Origin: CAVOBC01 sp963693635
GTDB lineage: Bacteria; Pseudomonadota; Gammaproteobacteria; Pseudomonadales; Azotimanducaceae
Assembly: GCA_963693635.1 (NCBI GenBank)
Contig: CAVOBC010000147.1
Span: 1-10,597 of the forward strand
DNA length: 10,597 bases
Direction of reading: 5' to 3'
Numbering within the stretch: the stretch's first letter is position 1; each line of letters begins with the position of its first letter. Both the position numbers and the translations under genes were made by a program. Positions 1 through 6,638 of this stretch are shown in pieces. The notes under the pieces were generated by a model that worked only from the letters and a program-made list of their open reading frames with translations, did no database searches and was not told the DNA's origin.

Positions 1-715
1 GATAGCCATCGTCGATCGAGTAGTCGTCACTGGCCGAGGTACCGAATCGCAGCAAATTTGCCTGATTGTCGACAGACTCCAATGGGTCGATGCCAGCCCC
101 GAGGTCGCCGCTAATCACGGCAGTCTTGCAGCCTTCAAGCACGCTCAGCTTGGTCCGCCGGTAGTCCGCAAACGTCGCATACCGGTCCAGGTGATCTGGC
201 GTTATGTTCAAGAGCACTGCAATCTCGGCGGACAGGCGCGTCACCGCCTCCAGTTGGAAACTCGACACCTCGATGACATGCACATCAACGTCGTCATCAA
301 TGTGATCGAGACAGGGCTCACCAATATTGCCTATCAATGACGCGGTCATGCCCGCATCGAGGGCCATCTCGTAGATCAATGTAGCGACGGTGCTCTTCCC
401 ATTCGTACCTGTCACAGCGATAACCGGCTGGATGACCTCATCGACGAAGAGATCAACGTCACCACGAATCGTGACACCGGCACTTCTCGCCGCTGCCAGT
501 TCCGGCCGCGCAAGCGGCACACCGGGGCTGACTACAATCTCGCTGGCAGACAGCAGTACATCTGTCGTGAGTAGCTGGACATGCGCTTCGTCCACCACGT
601 CGTCAACCATAAGGTACGACCAGCCATGCCGCTCAAAGAATCGGGCACATGAGCGTCCGGTTTTTCCGTTGCCGACGATGACCCTAGTCAATGGACACTT
701 TCCGAATAACCACAT
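1..715 (-). CDS. murD: UDP-N-acetylmuramoyl-L-alanine--D-glutamate ligase (MurD), 3' part cut by window edge
   Basis: Cytoplasmic Mur ligase that adds D-glutamate to UDP-MurNAc-L-Ala with ATP. The window holds about 238 N-terminal residues of roughly 440. Visible are the N-terminal nucleotide-binding turn (RVIVGNGKTGRS, residues 11-22), SPGVPL (63-68), the ATP P-loop TGTNGKST (102-109), EVSSFQLE (149-156) and ITPDHLDRY (171-179), all MurD signatures. The start is uncertain. The ATG at 715 overlaps murE by 32 bp and lacks a clear ribosome binding site. The TTG at 691 gives an MTRVIVG start typical of short MurD proteins and has GGAAAG upstream. The gene is the last visible member of the leftward operon. 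It follows murE directly, where murF and mraY normally intervene. MurD identity is strong and the exact start is not. Confidence 0.95.
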   Translation of the reverse strand, partial: MWLFGKCPLTRVIVGNGKTGRSCARFFERHGWSYLMVDDVVDEAHVQLLTTDVLLSASEIVVSPGVPLARPELAAARSAGVTIRGDVDLFVDEVIQPVIAVTGTNGKSTVATLIYEMALDAGMTASLIGNIGEPCLDHIDDDVDVHVIEVSSFQLEAVTRLSAEIAVLLNITPDHLDRYATFADYRRTKLSVLEGCKTAVISGDLGAGIDPLESVDNQANLLRFGTSASDDYSIDDGY

Positions 716-2135
716 AATCATCAAAGGCGAGACGCTCACCGCGTACGTCCTGGAATCGTTCGTGTCCTTTACCGGCAACCAGAACCATGTCCTGCTCTCG
801 CGCAGCCCGCAGCGCGTAGTTTATCGCGGCTGCCCGGTCGGGTATCACGTGTATGTCACTCTGATGTCGACAGCCAGCCAGAATGTCGCGGATGATCTCT
901 TCAGACGATTCAAATCTCGGATTGTCATCGGTGATCACAACGCGATCGGCATGGGTGTCCGCAATCAAGCCCATCTGGGGTCGTTTTCCCACATCCCGGT
1001 CGCCACCACAGCCAAAGACACACCAAAGCTCACCCTCGACGTGCGCGCGCAGGGCCTGCAACACCAGCGCGAGCGCATCGGGAGTATGTGCGTAGTCAAC
1101 AATCACCGCTGGGCCCTGCTGCTCACTCGCGTGTGCCACCCGGTCCATCCGTCCGCGTACGTTTCTGGTTCGCGCCGCCGCCCCCTTGATGTCATCCCAG
1201 GCGTGACCGAGCACGCCCAACACGCCCACCGTCAGCAACAGGTTCATCACATTGAATCCGCCCAGCAAGGCCGACTCGATCTCGCCGCCCCCCCAGGGGG
1301 TGACCACATCGAGCAGGAGTCCGTCCTTTAGAAGATCGCAGCGCGAGCAGTAAAGATCCGCCGACGAGTCGCTGATGCTTACCCGAACTGTTTGTTTGGC
1401 GTTGTTGGTTGCCGCGAACGTCACCCCCGCAGGGTCGTCGACGTTGACGACTGCAGCCCCAAGGTCAGGCTTGAGAAACAACGCGTGTTTGGCGTCCCGA
1501 TACGCGTCAAAGTCTGGATGATAGTCAAGATGATCGCGGGTAATGTTGGTGAACACAGCGACGTCGACGGCGGTGCCACCGAGTCGGCCCTGGGCCAAGC
1601 CATGAGAACTTGCCTCCAGCGCCACAGCATTGAGTCCCTCGTCGCGCATGGCAGCCAGATACCGTTGCAACGAGATTGCGTCGGGTGTGGTCAGGCCAAA
1701 CGGTTCAAGCGCCGAGAGTCGTCCGGCACCCAACGTCCCAACGACACCCGCAGTCGCACCACAGTCCGACAACGCGGCAGCAATGTAGTGACTAACCGAT
1801 GTCTTGCCATTTGTTCCCGTGACAGCGGCGACCGTCATCGACCTCGAAGGATGGCCATAAAACCGGGATGCAAATTCACCGACTCGGGCGCGCAGGTCAC
1901 CCACTACGACCGCAGTCGACGCGTCTCCGGCAAGGCCCTCTGATGACTCGAGAAGTATCCCCACGGCGCCGCGAGCAACCGCATCTTCGATAAAGCGATG
2001 TCCATCCGTCTCCGTGCCGGCGATCGCGCAGAAAAGATCCCCCGGCCGGACCGACCGACTATCAAGGGTCATACCCGAGAACGGCACATCACGCGGAACC
2101 GGCAGTGGTTCGAGCAGTTCCGATAACATCATCAC
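684..2135 (-). CDS. murE: UDP-MurNAc-L-Ala-D-Glu:meso-diaminopimelate ligase (MurE)
   Basis: Cytoplasmic ligase that adds meso-diaminopimelate to UDP-MurNAc-L-Ala-D-Glu. The 483 residues are close to the usual length. Seen in order: the N-terminal UDP-binding domain with LDSRSVRPGDLF (24-35), P-loop VTGTNGKTS (105-113), LEASSHGL (173-180), FTNITRDHLDYH (195-206), YRDAKHALF with the lysine expected to be carbamylated (K216), IVDYAHTPDAL (345-355), GCGGDRD (375-381) and DDNPR (403-407). The DNPR tetrad is the known determinant for meso-DAP over lysine. GKGHE (455-459) closes the C-terminal domain. The start is GTG at 2135 or one of the two ATG codons right after it, so the first two residues are ambiguous. 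It overlaps the ftsI stop (GTGATG), which suggests translational coupling. At its 3' end it overlaps murD. Confidence 0.97.
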   Translation of the reverse strand: MMMLSELLEPLPVPRDVPFSGMTLDSRSVRPGDLFCAIAGTETDGHRFIEDAVARGAVGILLESSEGLAGDASTAVVVGDLRARVGEFASRFYGHPSRSMTVAAVTGTNGKTSVSHYIAAALSDCGATAGVVGTLGAGRLSALEPFGLTTPDAISLQRYLAAMRDEGLNAVALEASSHGLAQGRLGGTAVDVAVFTNITRDHLDYHPDFDAYRDAKHALFLKPDLGAAVVNVDDPAGVTFAATNNAKQTVRVSISDSSADLYCSRCDLLKDGLLLDVVTPWGGGEIESALLGGFNVMNLLLTVGVLGVLGHAWDDIKGAAARTRNVRGRMDRVAHASEQQGPAVIVDYAHTPDALALVLQALRAHVEGELWCVFGCGGDRDVGKRPQMGLIADTHADRVVITDDNPRFESSEEIIRDILAGCRHQSDIHVIPDRAAAINYALRAAREQDMVLVAGKGHERFQDVRGERLAFDDYVVIRKVSID

Positions 2136-3784
2136 GCCGCACCACCGGTCTGCGGCGGAACGTAAAGAAGTCGCAGCGCACCCTCCATAACACGTGAAAA
2201 GAGCGGTGCAGCAATCGTCCCGCCACCCGACGATTCCCCTTCCGGGTCATTGATCAACACAAGACCAACGAGCCGCGGCTCTTTGGCCGGGGTCATCCCT
2301 GCGAAGAATGTCAGATGATGTGTATCCTCGTAACCATCCTTACCGATCTTGCGAACCGTACCGGTCTTGCCAGCGACCGCATAGGCATCGATCGCCGCGC
2401 GCTTACCGGTGCCTTCGGTCACGACCCGTCGGAGCATTGCCCTGATCTGTGCGGCAACCCGTTCGCTCATCACCCGTTCGCCTTCGTGATCTGCAGTATC
2501 GAGCATCGATACCTGGCGTCGGATGCCGCCGCTCGCAATAGTCAGGTACGCGCTTGCCAACTGCAGTGGCGTCACATTGAGACCATAGCCGTAGGCAAGT
2601 GTGACTCGATCGATGTCTTTCCACTTGCGATAGTTGGGCAGGTAACCTGAGCTCTCGCCCGGAAATCCGGTCCCTGGGGCTTGACCGAACCCAACCTCGT
2701 GAAACATTCGCCAGACGTCAAACTCATCGATCGACAGTGCCAGCTTGCTGATTCCCACCTGACTGGAGTGGGCCACAATGCTGCCAAGATCCATCGCACC
2801 ACGATTGGACGGATCCCGAATAACCTTGCCGGCCACCCGCACGAAGCCGGGGTTTGTATCGATGACCGAATCTGCCGTGAATCCTCCTGATTCCAGTGCT
2901 ACCGCGACGGTGAACGGCTTGACCGTCGAGCCAGGTTCAAATACATCGGTGACCGCGCGATTGCGCAAAGTCGCAGGTTCCATGACCGATCTGTTGTTAG
3001 GGTTGTAAGACGGTTGATTGACCATCGCCAACACTTGGCCGTTGGTCACGTCAAGGATCACCACCGAGCCAGACTCGGCACCGTGATGGCGGATAGCTGA
3101 CTTCAACTCCCTGTATGCCAGGTACTGCATCCGGAGATCCAGACTGACGTTCATGTTTCTTCCCGGGCGTGCATCAAGCAGGGGCTTGACGTCTCTGACC
3201 ACATCGCCATACAGGTTCTTCAATACCTGCTTGCGCCCTGGCGTGCCGGCAAGCCACTTGTCGAAGGACAGTTCAATTCCTTCCTGACCGGCATCATCGA
3301 TATCCGTGATGCCGACGAAGTGCGCCGCAACCTCACCGGCCGGGTAGTACCTGTGGTACTCCTTTTGCGTGTAGATGCCCGGGGTTTTCAGCGCCTGTAT
3401 ATGCGCGGCTTCCGGCGGCGCCATTTGTCGCCTGACGTAGACAAACGAGCGCTGAAGATTGCGCGTCATGCCGTCATCGAACGTCGCAAGCGAGACCCCA
3501 AGGGCAGTCGCCAACGCGGCACGCTGTTCCCGGGTGCCTGCCATGACTTCCCCGGGGTCGGCCCAGAACGAGACGACAGGACTGCTGACAGCAAGCGGGT
3601 TGCCATTGCGATCCTCGATGATGCCCCGGTGGACATTGATACGCTCCGTGCGGACCGAACGCGCGTCACCGTGCCCCTGTAGAAAATCCTTCTCGAAAAT
3701 CGCCAGCTGCAAGATCCTTGCCCCCGCAGCGGCGAACGCTATGAGCATGACCGCCATCGTGACCTCGACGCGCGAAATGCTCAT
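2132..3784 (-). CDS. ftsI: Septal peptidoglycan transpeptidase FtsI (PBP3)
   Basis: Class B penicillin-binding protein that cross-links septal peptidoglycan together with FtsW and FtsQLB. Its 550 residues are slightly fewer than the 588 of E. coli. A short cytoplasmic N-terminus leads into one membrane segment (about 9-30). The pedestal domain follows, with RGIIEDRNGNPLA (53-65) and RYYPAGEVAAHFVG (145-158). The transpeptidase domain holds catalytic Ser286 in STVK (286-289), the second motif at 340-342, and KTGT (473-476). The second motif reads SSQ where the family normally has SSN; the codon is CAG. The C-terminus ends with the usual APLFSRVMEGALRLL stretch. The ATG at 3784 overlaps the ftsL stop as ATGA, and the TGA at the 3' end overlaps the murE start. 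Only the N to Q change is odd; nothing suggests the gene is broken. Confidence 0.96.
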   Translation of the reverse strand: MSISRVEVTMAVMLIAFAAAGARILQLAIFEKDFLQGHGDARSVRTERINVHRGIIEDRNGNPLAVSSPVVSFWADPGEVMAGTREQRAALATALGVSLATFDDGMTRNLQRSFVYVRRQMAPPEAAHIQALKTPGIYTQKEYHRYYPAGEVAAHFVGITDIDDAGQEGIELSFDKWLAGTPGRKQVLKNLYGDVVRDVKPLLDARPGRNMNVSLDLRMQYLAYRELKSAIRHHGAESGSVVILDVTNGQVLAMVNQPSYNPNNRSVMEPATLRNRAVTDVFEPGSTVKPFTVAVALESGGFTADSVIDTNPGFVRVAGKVIRDPSNRGAMDLGSIVAHSSQVGISKLALSIDEFDVWRMFHEVGFGQAPGTGFPGESSGYLPNYRKWKDIDRVTLAYGYGLNVTPLQLASAYLTIASGGIRRQVSMLDTADHEGERVMSERVAAQIRAMLRRVVTEGTGKRAAIDAYAVAGKTGTVRKIGKDGYEDTHHLTFFAGMTPAKEPRLVGLVLINDPEGESSGGGTIAAPLFSRVMEGALRLLYVPPQTGGAA

Positions 3785-4083
3785 CGACTTACTACCACCA
3801 CGTCCGCCGCGCGCGGATTGCGCATGGCAAGCTCGCGCCTCGACACCTCATCGACGCGGGCGTAGTTAGCCCACGCCCCCTGCTCCAGCAACAAGCGCTC
3901 AAATTCGCTATCGAGTTCGTCCTGCGCATCTTGTTGCACCTGCAACAAGCCATATAAGCGGCGCGTCTCAAACGCCGCATGCGCGACCGCAATTGCAGAC
4001 ACAACAAACACCGCAACCAGCCCGCAAATGGCCACCTGTTGCCGACGCAGCAGGAAACGGCTGGAGTCACCGATCAGTGACAT
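3781..4083 (-). CDS. ftsL: Cell division protein FtsL
   Basis: Small bitopic divisome protein that pairs with FtsB and FtsQ and activates FtsWI. The 100-residue product has a basic cytoplasmic head (SSRFLLRRQQ), one membrane segment at about 17-38, and a periplasmic helix rich in Q, D, E and L (about 45-85) fit for a coiled coil, then a short tail. FtsL is poorly conserved, so the call rests on size, topology and its place between rsmH and ftsI. I chose the ATG at 4083, one base after the rsmH stop, because GGAGAGG lies 7 bases upstream and inside the end of rsmH. A longer open frame reaching 4185 runs inside rsmH and adds 34 residues with no ribosome binding site. The stop overlaps the ftsI ATG. 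Confidence 0.9.
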   Translation of the reverse strand: MSLIGDSSRFLLRRQQVAICGLVAVFVVSAIAVAHAAFETRRLYGLLQVQQDAQDELDSEFERLLLEQGAWANYARVDEVSRRELAMRNPRAADVVVVSR

Positions 4084-4084
4084 C

Positions 4085-5011
4085 TCATGTCCTCTCCGCC
4101 ACACGCATGACTGCACTACGTGCCCGTCTGTTGCGCGAGACTTCAACGTCACCTGCCTTGACTGCCTTGCCGACGACCCTGGCATCGCGGCGGATGTCCG
4201 CTTCCTTCACGGGCAACCTGCCGGGGTCATCACCACGGGCTGCATGCCGCATGAACCGCTTGACGATCCGATCTTCAAGCGAATGGAAACTGATCACGAC
4301 GAGCCGACCGCCCCGACTCAGAACCCCAAGGCCGGCCTGCAGGCCCGTGGCAAGCTCTTCAAGTTCCTGGTTCACAACGATGCGAAGCGCCTGAAACGCG
4401 CGGGTTGCGGGGTGCTTGTGCTTCTCGACACGCGGCACAGACGCCTCGATGATCGCAACGAGATCACTTGTCCGAGCGAGCGGCGTCTTGTCACGAAACT
4501 CAACCACGGCGCGCGCGATGCGCCTCGCGAAGCGCTCCTCGCCGTACTCCTTGAGGGCCTGGCTGATTTCGCGTTCAGACGCCAACATCAACCACTCGGC
4601 CGCCGACACACCGCGACCCGGGTCCATCCGCATATCCAGCGGGCCGTCGTGCATAAAGCTAAAGCCCCTCGCTGGATCGTCCAGCTGTGGCGAAGACACA
4701 CCGAGGTCCATCAGGACACCATCGACATGCGGCACGCCGTGGACTGCGAGTATTTCGGCGAGCGTCGCAAAACTGCCATGCACCAACTGGAGGCGCGGTT
4801 CGTCGACAAACCTCGCGGCACCATCTGCGATCGCTGCGGGATCCTTGTCGATGGCCAGCACCCGGCCGCCTCCGTCAAGGCGACTGAGAATCTCCGCCGT
4901 GTGTCCGCCTCGACCGTAGGTGCCGTCGACATAAAAGCCGGACTGCCTGAACACCAGCGCATCAACTGCTTCAACTTGAAGAACACTCGCATGACCATCA
5001 CCCAGAGCCAC
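4085..5011 (-). CDS. rsmH: 16S rRNA (cytosine1402-N4)-methyltransferase RsmH (MraW)
   Basis: SAM-dependent methyltransferase that makes the N4-methyl of m4Cm1402 in the ribosomal P site; RsmI, also in this window, adds the 2'-O-methyl. The 308 residues match the family. Seen are HASVL (7-11), the SAM-binding DGTYGRGGHT (29-38), AIDKDP (53-58), MDLGVSSPQLDD (101-112), GFSFMHDGPLDMRMD (116-130), YGEERFARRIARA (156-168), KHPATRAFQALRI (199-211) and ISFHSLEDRIVKRF (240-253). The C-terminus ends RARSAVMRVAERT. The start is GTG at 5011, directly after the mraZ TAA. No other start lies before the conserved HASVL, so the weak ribosome binding site suggests translational coupling to mraZ. The stop is one base before the ftsL ATG. 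Confidence 0.97.
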   Translation of the reverse strand: MALGDGHASVLQVEAVDALVFRQSGFYVDGTYGRGGHTAEILSRLDGGGRVLAIDKDPAAIADGAARFVDEPRLQLVHGSFATLAEILAVHGVPHVDGVLMDLGVSSPQLDDPARGFSFMHDGPLDMRMDPGRGVSAAEWLMLASEREISQALKEYGEERFARRIARAVVEFRDKTPLARTSDLVAIIEASVPRVEKHKHPATRAFQALRIVVNQELEELATGLQAGLGVLSRGGRLVVISFHSLEDRIVKRFMRHAARGDDPGRLPVKEADIRRDARVVGKAVKAGDVEVSRNRRARSAVMRVAERT

Positions 5012-5461
5012 TTACAGTGGGAAATTCTTGGTTTCTTCCGATAGCTCGCCCGGCTGCTCAGGCAGATACGACTCGAGCCGCTTGTTCCAGTTGTCTTCAG
5101 ACCACAACTCGAAACGCTCCGCTTGACCGATCAGCACCGTTTTGCGATCGAGCCTCGCGTAGTCCCGCAAGATCTGGCTGATCAAAATGCGGCCATTGCC
5201 GTCGAGTTGGACGTCATCGGCATGCCCGATCAGCAGACGCTGCAACCGTCGCGCATCGGGATTAAGGCTCGGCAGGGCATTCAGCTTGCTTTGGGCCTCC
5301 TCCCACTCAGGCAGGGGATAAATCAGCAAACAGCGCTCCTCGGTCTCTATGGTGATCACCAACTGTCCGTCACAATGAACGGACAATAAATCTCGGAAAC
5401 GAGTCGGTATGGCTAACCGCCCCTTCGCGTCGAGACTGATGTTGGTCGCACCCCTAAACAC
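5012..5461 (-). CDS. mraZ: Transcriptional regulator MraZ
   Basis: SpoVT/AbrB-fold DNA-binding protein that forms rings and represses its own dcw operon. The 149 residues (E. coli has 152) carry both halves of the duplicated fold: DAKGRLAIPTRFRD (11-24) and DGNGRILIS (87-95). YPLPEWEEAQSKL (48-60) and RRLQRLLIGHA (71-81) are also family landmarks. I chose the GTG at 5461 because the family starts at (M)FRGA. The frame stays open to a TTG at 5554, which would add 31 residues without similarity to the family, and neither start has a good ribosome binding site. It is the first gene of the leftward operon, 0 bp from rsmH. Its own likely operator lies at 5584-5608. Confidence 0.96.
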   Translation of the reverse strand: MFRGATNISLDAKGRLAIPTRFRDLLSVHCDGQLVITIETEERCLLIYPLPEWEEAQSKLNALPSLNPDARRLQRLLIGHADDVQLDGNGRILISQILRDYARLDRKTVLIGQAERFELWSEDNWNKRLESYLPEQPGELSEETKNFPL

Positions 5462-5509
5462 AAGCAGATCGTCCGTATGGGCCTTAATCGCTGCGACTTC
5501 AATCGTCGT

Positions 5510-5542
5510 GACAGGGGGCGTCGCGTAACTCGCGCCTCTGTC
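5510..5542 (-). other. Stem-loop in the mraZ leader
   Basis: An imperfect inverted repeat lies between the mra promoter and the GTG start of mraZ. GACAG at 5510-5514 pairs with CTGTC at 5538-5542, and GGCG at 5517-5520 pairs with CGCC at 5533-5536. A further CG/CG pair sits around a short loop. In a leftward transcript it would sit about 50-80 nt upstream of the GTG. It is not followed by a T-run, so it is not an obvious terminator. It may affect leader stability or translation, or it may be coding if mraZ starts at 5554. Confidence 0.5.
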
Positions 5543-5583
5543 CCCACGCTTCAATCGCTAACATACGGTGAATGGGCTGATTT

Positions 5584-5608
5584 CCCACAATTCACCACAA
5601 TTACCCAC
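5584..5608 (-). promoter_or_regulatory. MraZ operator: three GTGGK boxes at 10-bp spacing
   Basis: On the minus strand GTGGG (5608-5604), GTGGT (5598-5594) and GTGGG (5588-5584) recur every 10 bp with 5-bp spacers. From established knowledge, MraZ binds direct TGGG-type repeats separated by 5 bp upstream of mraZ. The first box abuts the -10 hexamer, and the others fall on or just past the expected transcription start, a position suited to repression. A lone extra GTGGGG lies at 5547-5542, off phase. Confidence 0.85.
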
Positions 5609-5637
5609 TTTCTAGCCCTGCAGTCAGGGTATGTCAA
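5609..5637 (-). promoter_or_regulatory. Promoter of the mraZ-rsmH-ftsL-ftsI-mur operon
   Basis: A perfect sigma-70 -35 box TTGACA (5637-5632) is followed by a 17-bp spacer and a -10 box TAGAAA (5614-5609, 4 of 6 matches to TATAAT). Transcription would start near 5602 and give a leader of about 140 nt to the GTG of mraZ. The spacer is mostly a palindrome, CCCTG-CAGT-CAGGG (5616-5629), which could bind a second regulator. Confidence 0.75.
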
Positions 5638-5805
5638 CCGCGCAACCCGGATTTGTCTTTAAAACACAATAACTTACGGGCCTTTCGCGCGAACTGTTCT
5701 TATATATCGGGTGCATATCACAGGTATCGGATTGACAAGCCGCTTGTTTAACAACTATCTAGATTACACAGTTAATGTAGATTATAGATTGAGCGCAGAA
5801 ACCCA

Positions 5806-5843
5806 AAGAAACTCCTCGCACATCGACTCGGGTGCCGGAGGAG
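5806..5843 (-). terminator. Probable intrinsic terminator of the rnpB transcript
   Basis: On the minus strand CTCCTC (5843-5838) and GCAC (5835-5832) pair with GTGC (5821-5818) and GAGGAG (5817-5812) around a loop of about 10 nt, with a 2-nt bulge. TTTCTT follows at 5811-5806, then TGGGTTT. The plus strand has no T-run on its side, so it reads as a leftward terminator. It lies about 200 bp past the mature rnpB end and protects the mra promoter from read-through. Confidence 0.6.
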
Positions 5844-5897
5844 AAACGATGAAACGGCGAGGGCAAGACTGAGGCGAAAGCCAGGAATCAGGTGCGT

Positions 5898-5978
5898 TCT
5901 GGTTGCAACGCGAACGTGCAATCCTCTGCTGGCTAATCGAACGTGGAATCCTCCGCTCGCTACGCGAGCGTGGAATCC
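5898..5978 (-). repeat. Three tandem 27-bp repeats behind rnpB
   Basis: On the minus strand three full 27-bp units follow one another at 5978-5952, 5951-5925 and 5924-5898, each beginning GGATTSCACG and ending GA. Units differ pairwise at 5 to 8 positions. Unit 1 contains a hairpin CGCTCGC-TAC-GCGAGCG (plus 5954-5970). The repeats lie in the trailer between the rnpB 3' end and the terminator-like hairpin. An open frame (minus 6011-5772, 79 codons) reads them as nine-residue repeats of the type GFHVRLASR. It has no ribosome binding site and runs through the terminator, so I do not call it a gene. E. coli rnpB is also followed by tandem repeats, of 113 bp and unrelated sequence, so a repeated trailer has precedent. 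Confidence 0.8.
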
Positions 5979-6021
5979 AAGTTGCGGACTGCTGGCCGTT
6001 GCGGCACGCATGGCCGCAGAA

Positions 6022-6395
6022 ATGAGGGAGTCAACCGATAAGCCGGGTTCTGTCGAGGACAATCATTCATCTGGGACCGGCGTCACCGCCGGCCTCAAGC
6101 AACCTACCCAATCCGACCACGGGCCGCGGTATCCGGATTCTATTTGGTCTTGCTCCAGGTGGGGTTTACCTTGCCACGCTCGTTACCGACCGCGCGGTGC
6201 GCTCTTACCGCACCATTTCACCCTTACCGAAAGTCCCAAGAATGGTCCTTCAGGCGGTTTCTTTTCTGCTGCACTTTCCGTGGGCTCGCGCCCCCCAGGC
6301 GTTACCTGGCACCCTGCCCTGTGGAGCCCGGACTTTCCTCTGCAACAGTCGAACGCGTAAACGCCGGGCCGTACAGCGATTGCCTAGTCAACTCC
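6022..6395 (-). ncRNA. rnpB: RNase P RNA, bacterial type A
   Basis: Catalytic RNA of ribonuclease P, which removes the 5' leader of tRNA precursors with the RnpA protein. On the minus strand I see the conserved core GAGGAAAGTCCGGGCTCC (6340-6323), then GGTGCCAGGTAACGCCTGGG, the GGTGCGGTAAGAGCGCACCG hairpin, GAGCAAGACCAAATAG (6155-6140), GATGAATGA, and ACAGAACCCGGCTTAT (6053-6038). These match E. coli rnpB closely. The ends are set by helix P1: GGAGTTGACT from 6395 pairs with GGTTGACTCC ending at 6027, plus a short 3' tail. The length of about 374 nt compares with 377 in E. coli. The exact 3' end is inferred from that comparison and may be off by a few bases. It sits upstream of mraZ, as in pseudomonads. 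Confidence 0.98.
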
Positions 6396-6402
6396 GGGGC
6401 TC

Positions 6403-6408
6403 ATGATA
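6403..6408 (-). promoter_or_regulatory. Likely -10 box of rnpB
   Basis: TATCAT on the minus strand (5 of 6 matches to TATAAT) ends 7 bases before the first P1 nucleotide at 6395. The discriminator GAGCCCC is GC-rich, a trait of promoters for stable RNAs under growth-rate or stringent control. No good -35 hexamer is seen at 17 bp; the best candidate is TATCCA. Confidence 0.55.
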
Positions 6409-6523
6409 AGGCCGAAGGCGCGCGCTGGATAGCATCAACTGGAAGTGCCGCGCAAACACCCGCCGCGCGCGCCTGCCTCGCCCGGCCAAGAATCGCGATT
6501 GATGAGTGTTCGATCTGTCGCGG

Positions 6524-6542
6524 AGCGGGCTAAAAGCCCGCT
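6524..6542. repeat. Perfect hairpin AGCGGGCT-AAA-AGCCCGCT
   Basis: Eight-base-pair perfect inverted repeat with a 3-nt loop, between the CoA-transferase and rnpB. It has no T-run on either side, so it is not a standard intrinsic terminator. It resembles short dispersed extragenic palindromes, which cannot be tested without the rest of the genome. Confidence 0.65.
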
Positions 6543-6560
6543 GCCTATGAATTCTGACCA

Positions 6561-6585
6561 TGAAAGAGTGGGGCAGACTCTTTCA
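6561..6585. terminator. Hairpin downstream of the CoA-transferase, possible terminator
   Basis: TGAAAGAGT (6561-6569) and ACTCTTTCA (6577-6585) form a perfect 9-bp stem with a 7-nt loop. It lies about 55 bp past the stop codon of the leftward CoA-transferase. There is no clear T-run, so termination is only suggested. Together with the hairpin at 6524-6542 it separates that gene from the rnpB promoter. Confidence 0.45.
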
Positions 6586-6638
6586 GCAAGCGGTCAATCA
6601 GCCGCGCCGCCAAACCGCCTGGGGCATTGTTTGCACTT

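Noticed and set aside
390..1331. 313-codon open frame on the plus strand over murD and murE
   Set aside because: It lies opposite well-conserved MurE and MurD, has no recognisable domain, and is explained by the codon bias of the real genes.
4028..5044. 338-codon open frame on the plus strand over rsmH
   Set aside because: RsmH on the other strand is unmistakable across its full length; the plus frame shows no domain and no ribosome binding site.
5728..5760. Rightward promoter-like TTGACA followed by TATCTA
   Set aside because: The spacer is 18 bp, the -10 is poor, and it would read into the 3' end of rnpB with no gene to serve.
5898..5978. CRISPR array
   Set aside because: The 27-bp units are contiguous and imperfect, with no spacers between them and no cas genes nearby.
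5772..6062. 96-codon minus-strand frame with nine-residue repeats
   Set aside because: Its start lies in the rnpB 3' end, it has no ribosome binding site, and it runs through the terminator-like hairpin. I treat the repeats as DNA or RNA trailer repeats.
6396..6638. Rightward open frames between rnpB and the CoA-transferase
   Set aside because: They are shadows of the rnpB and CoA-transferase ends with no ribosome binding site or domain; the gap is filled by the rnpB promoter and two hairpins.
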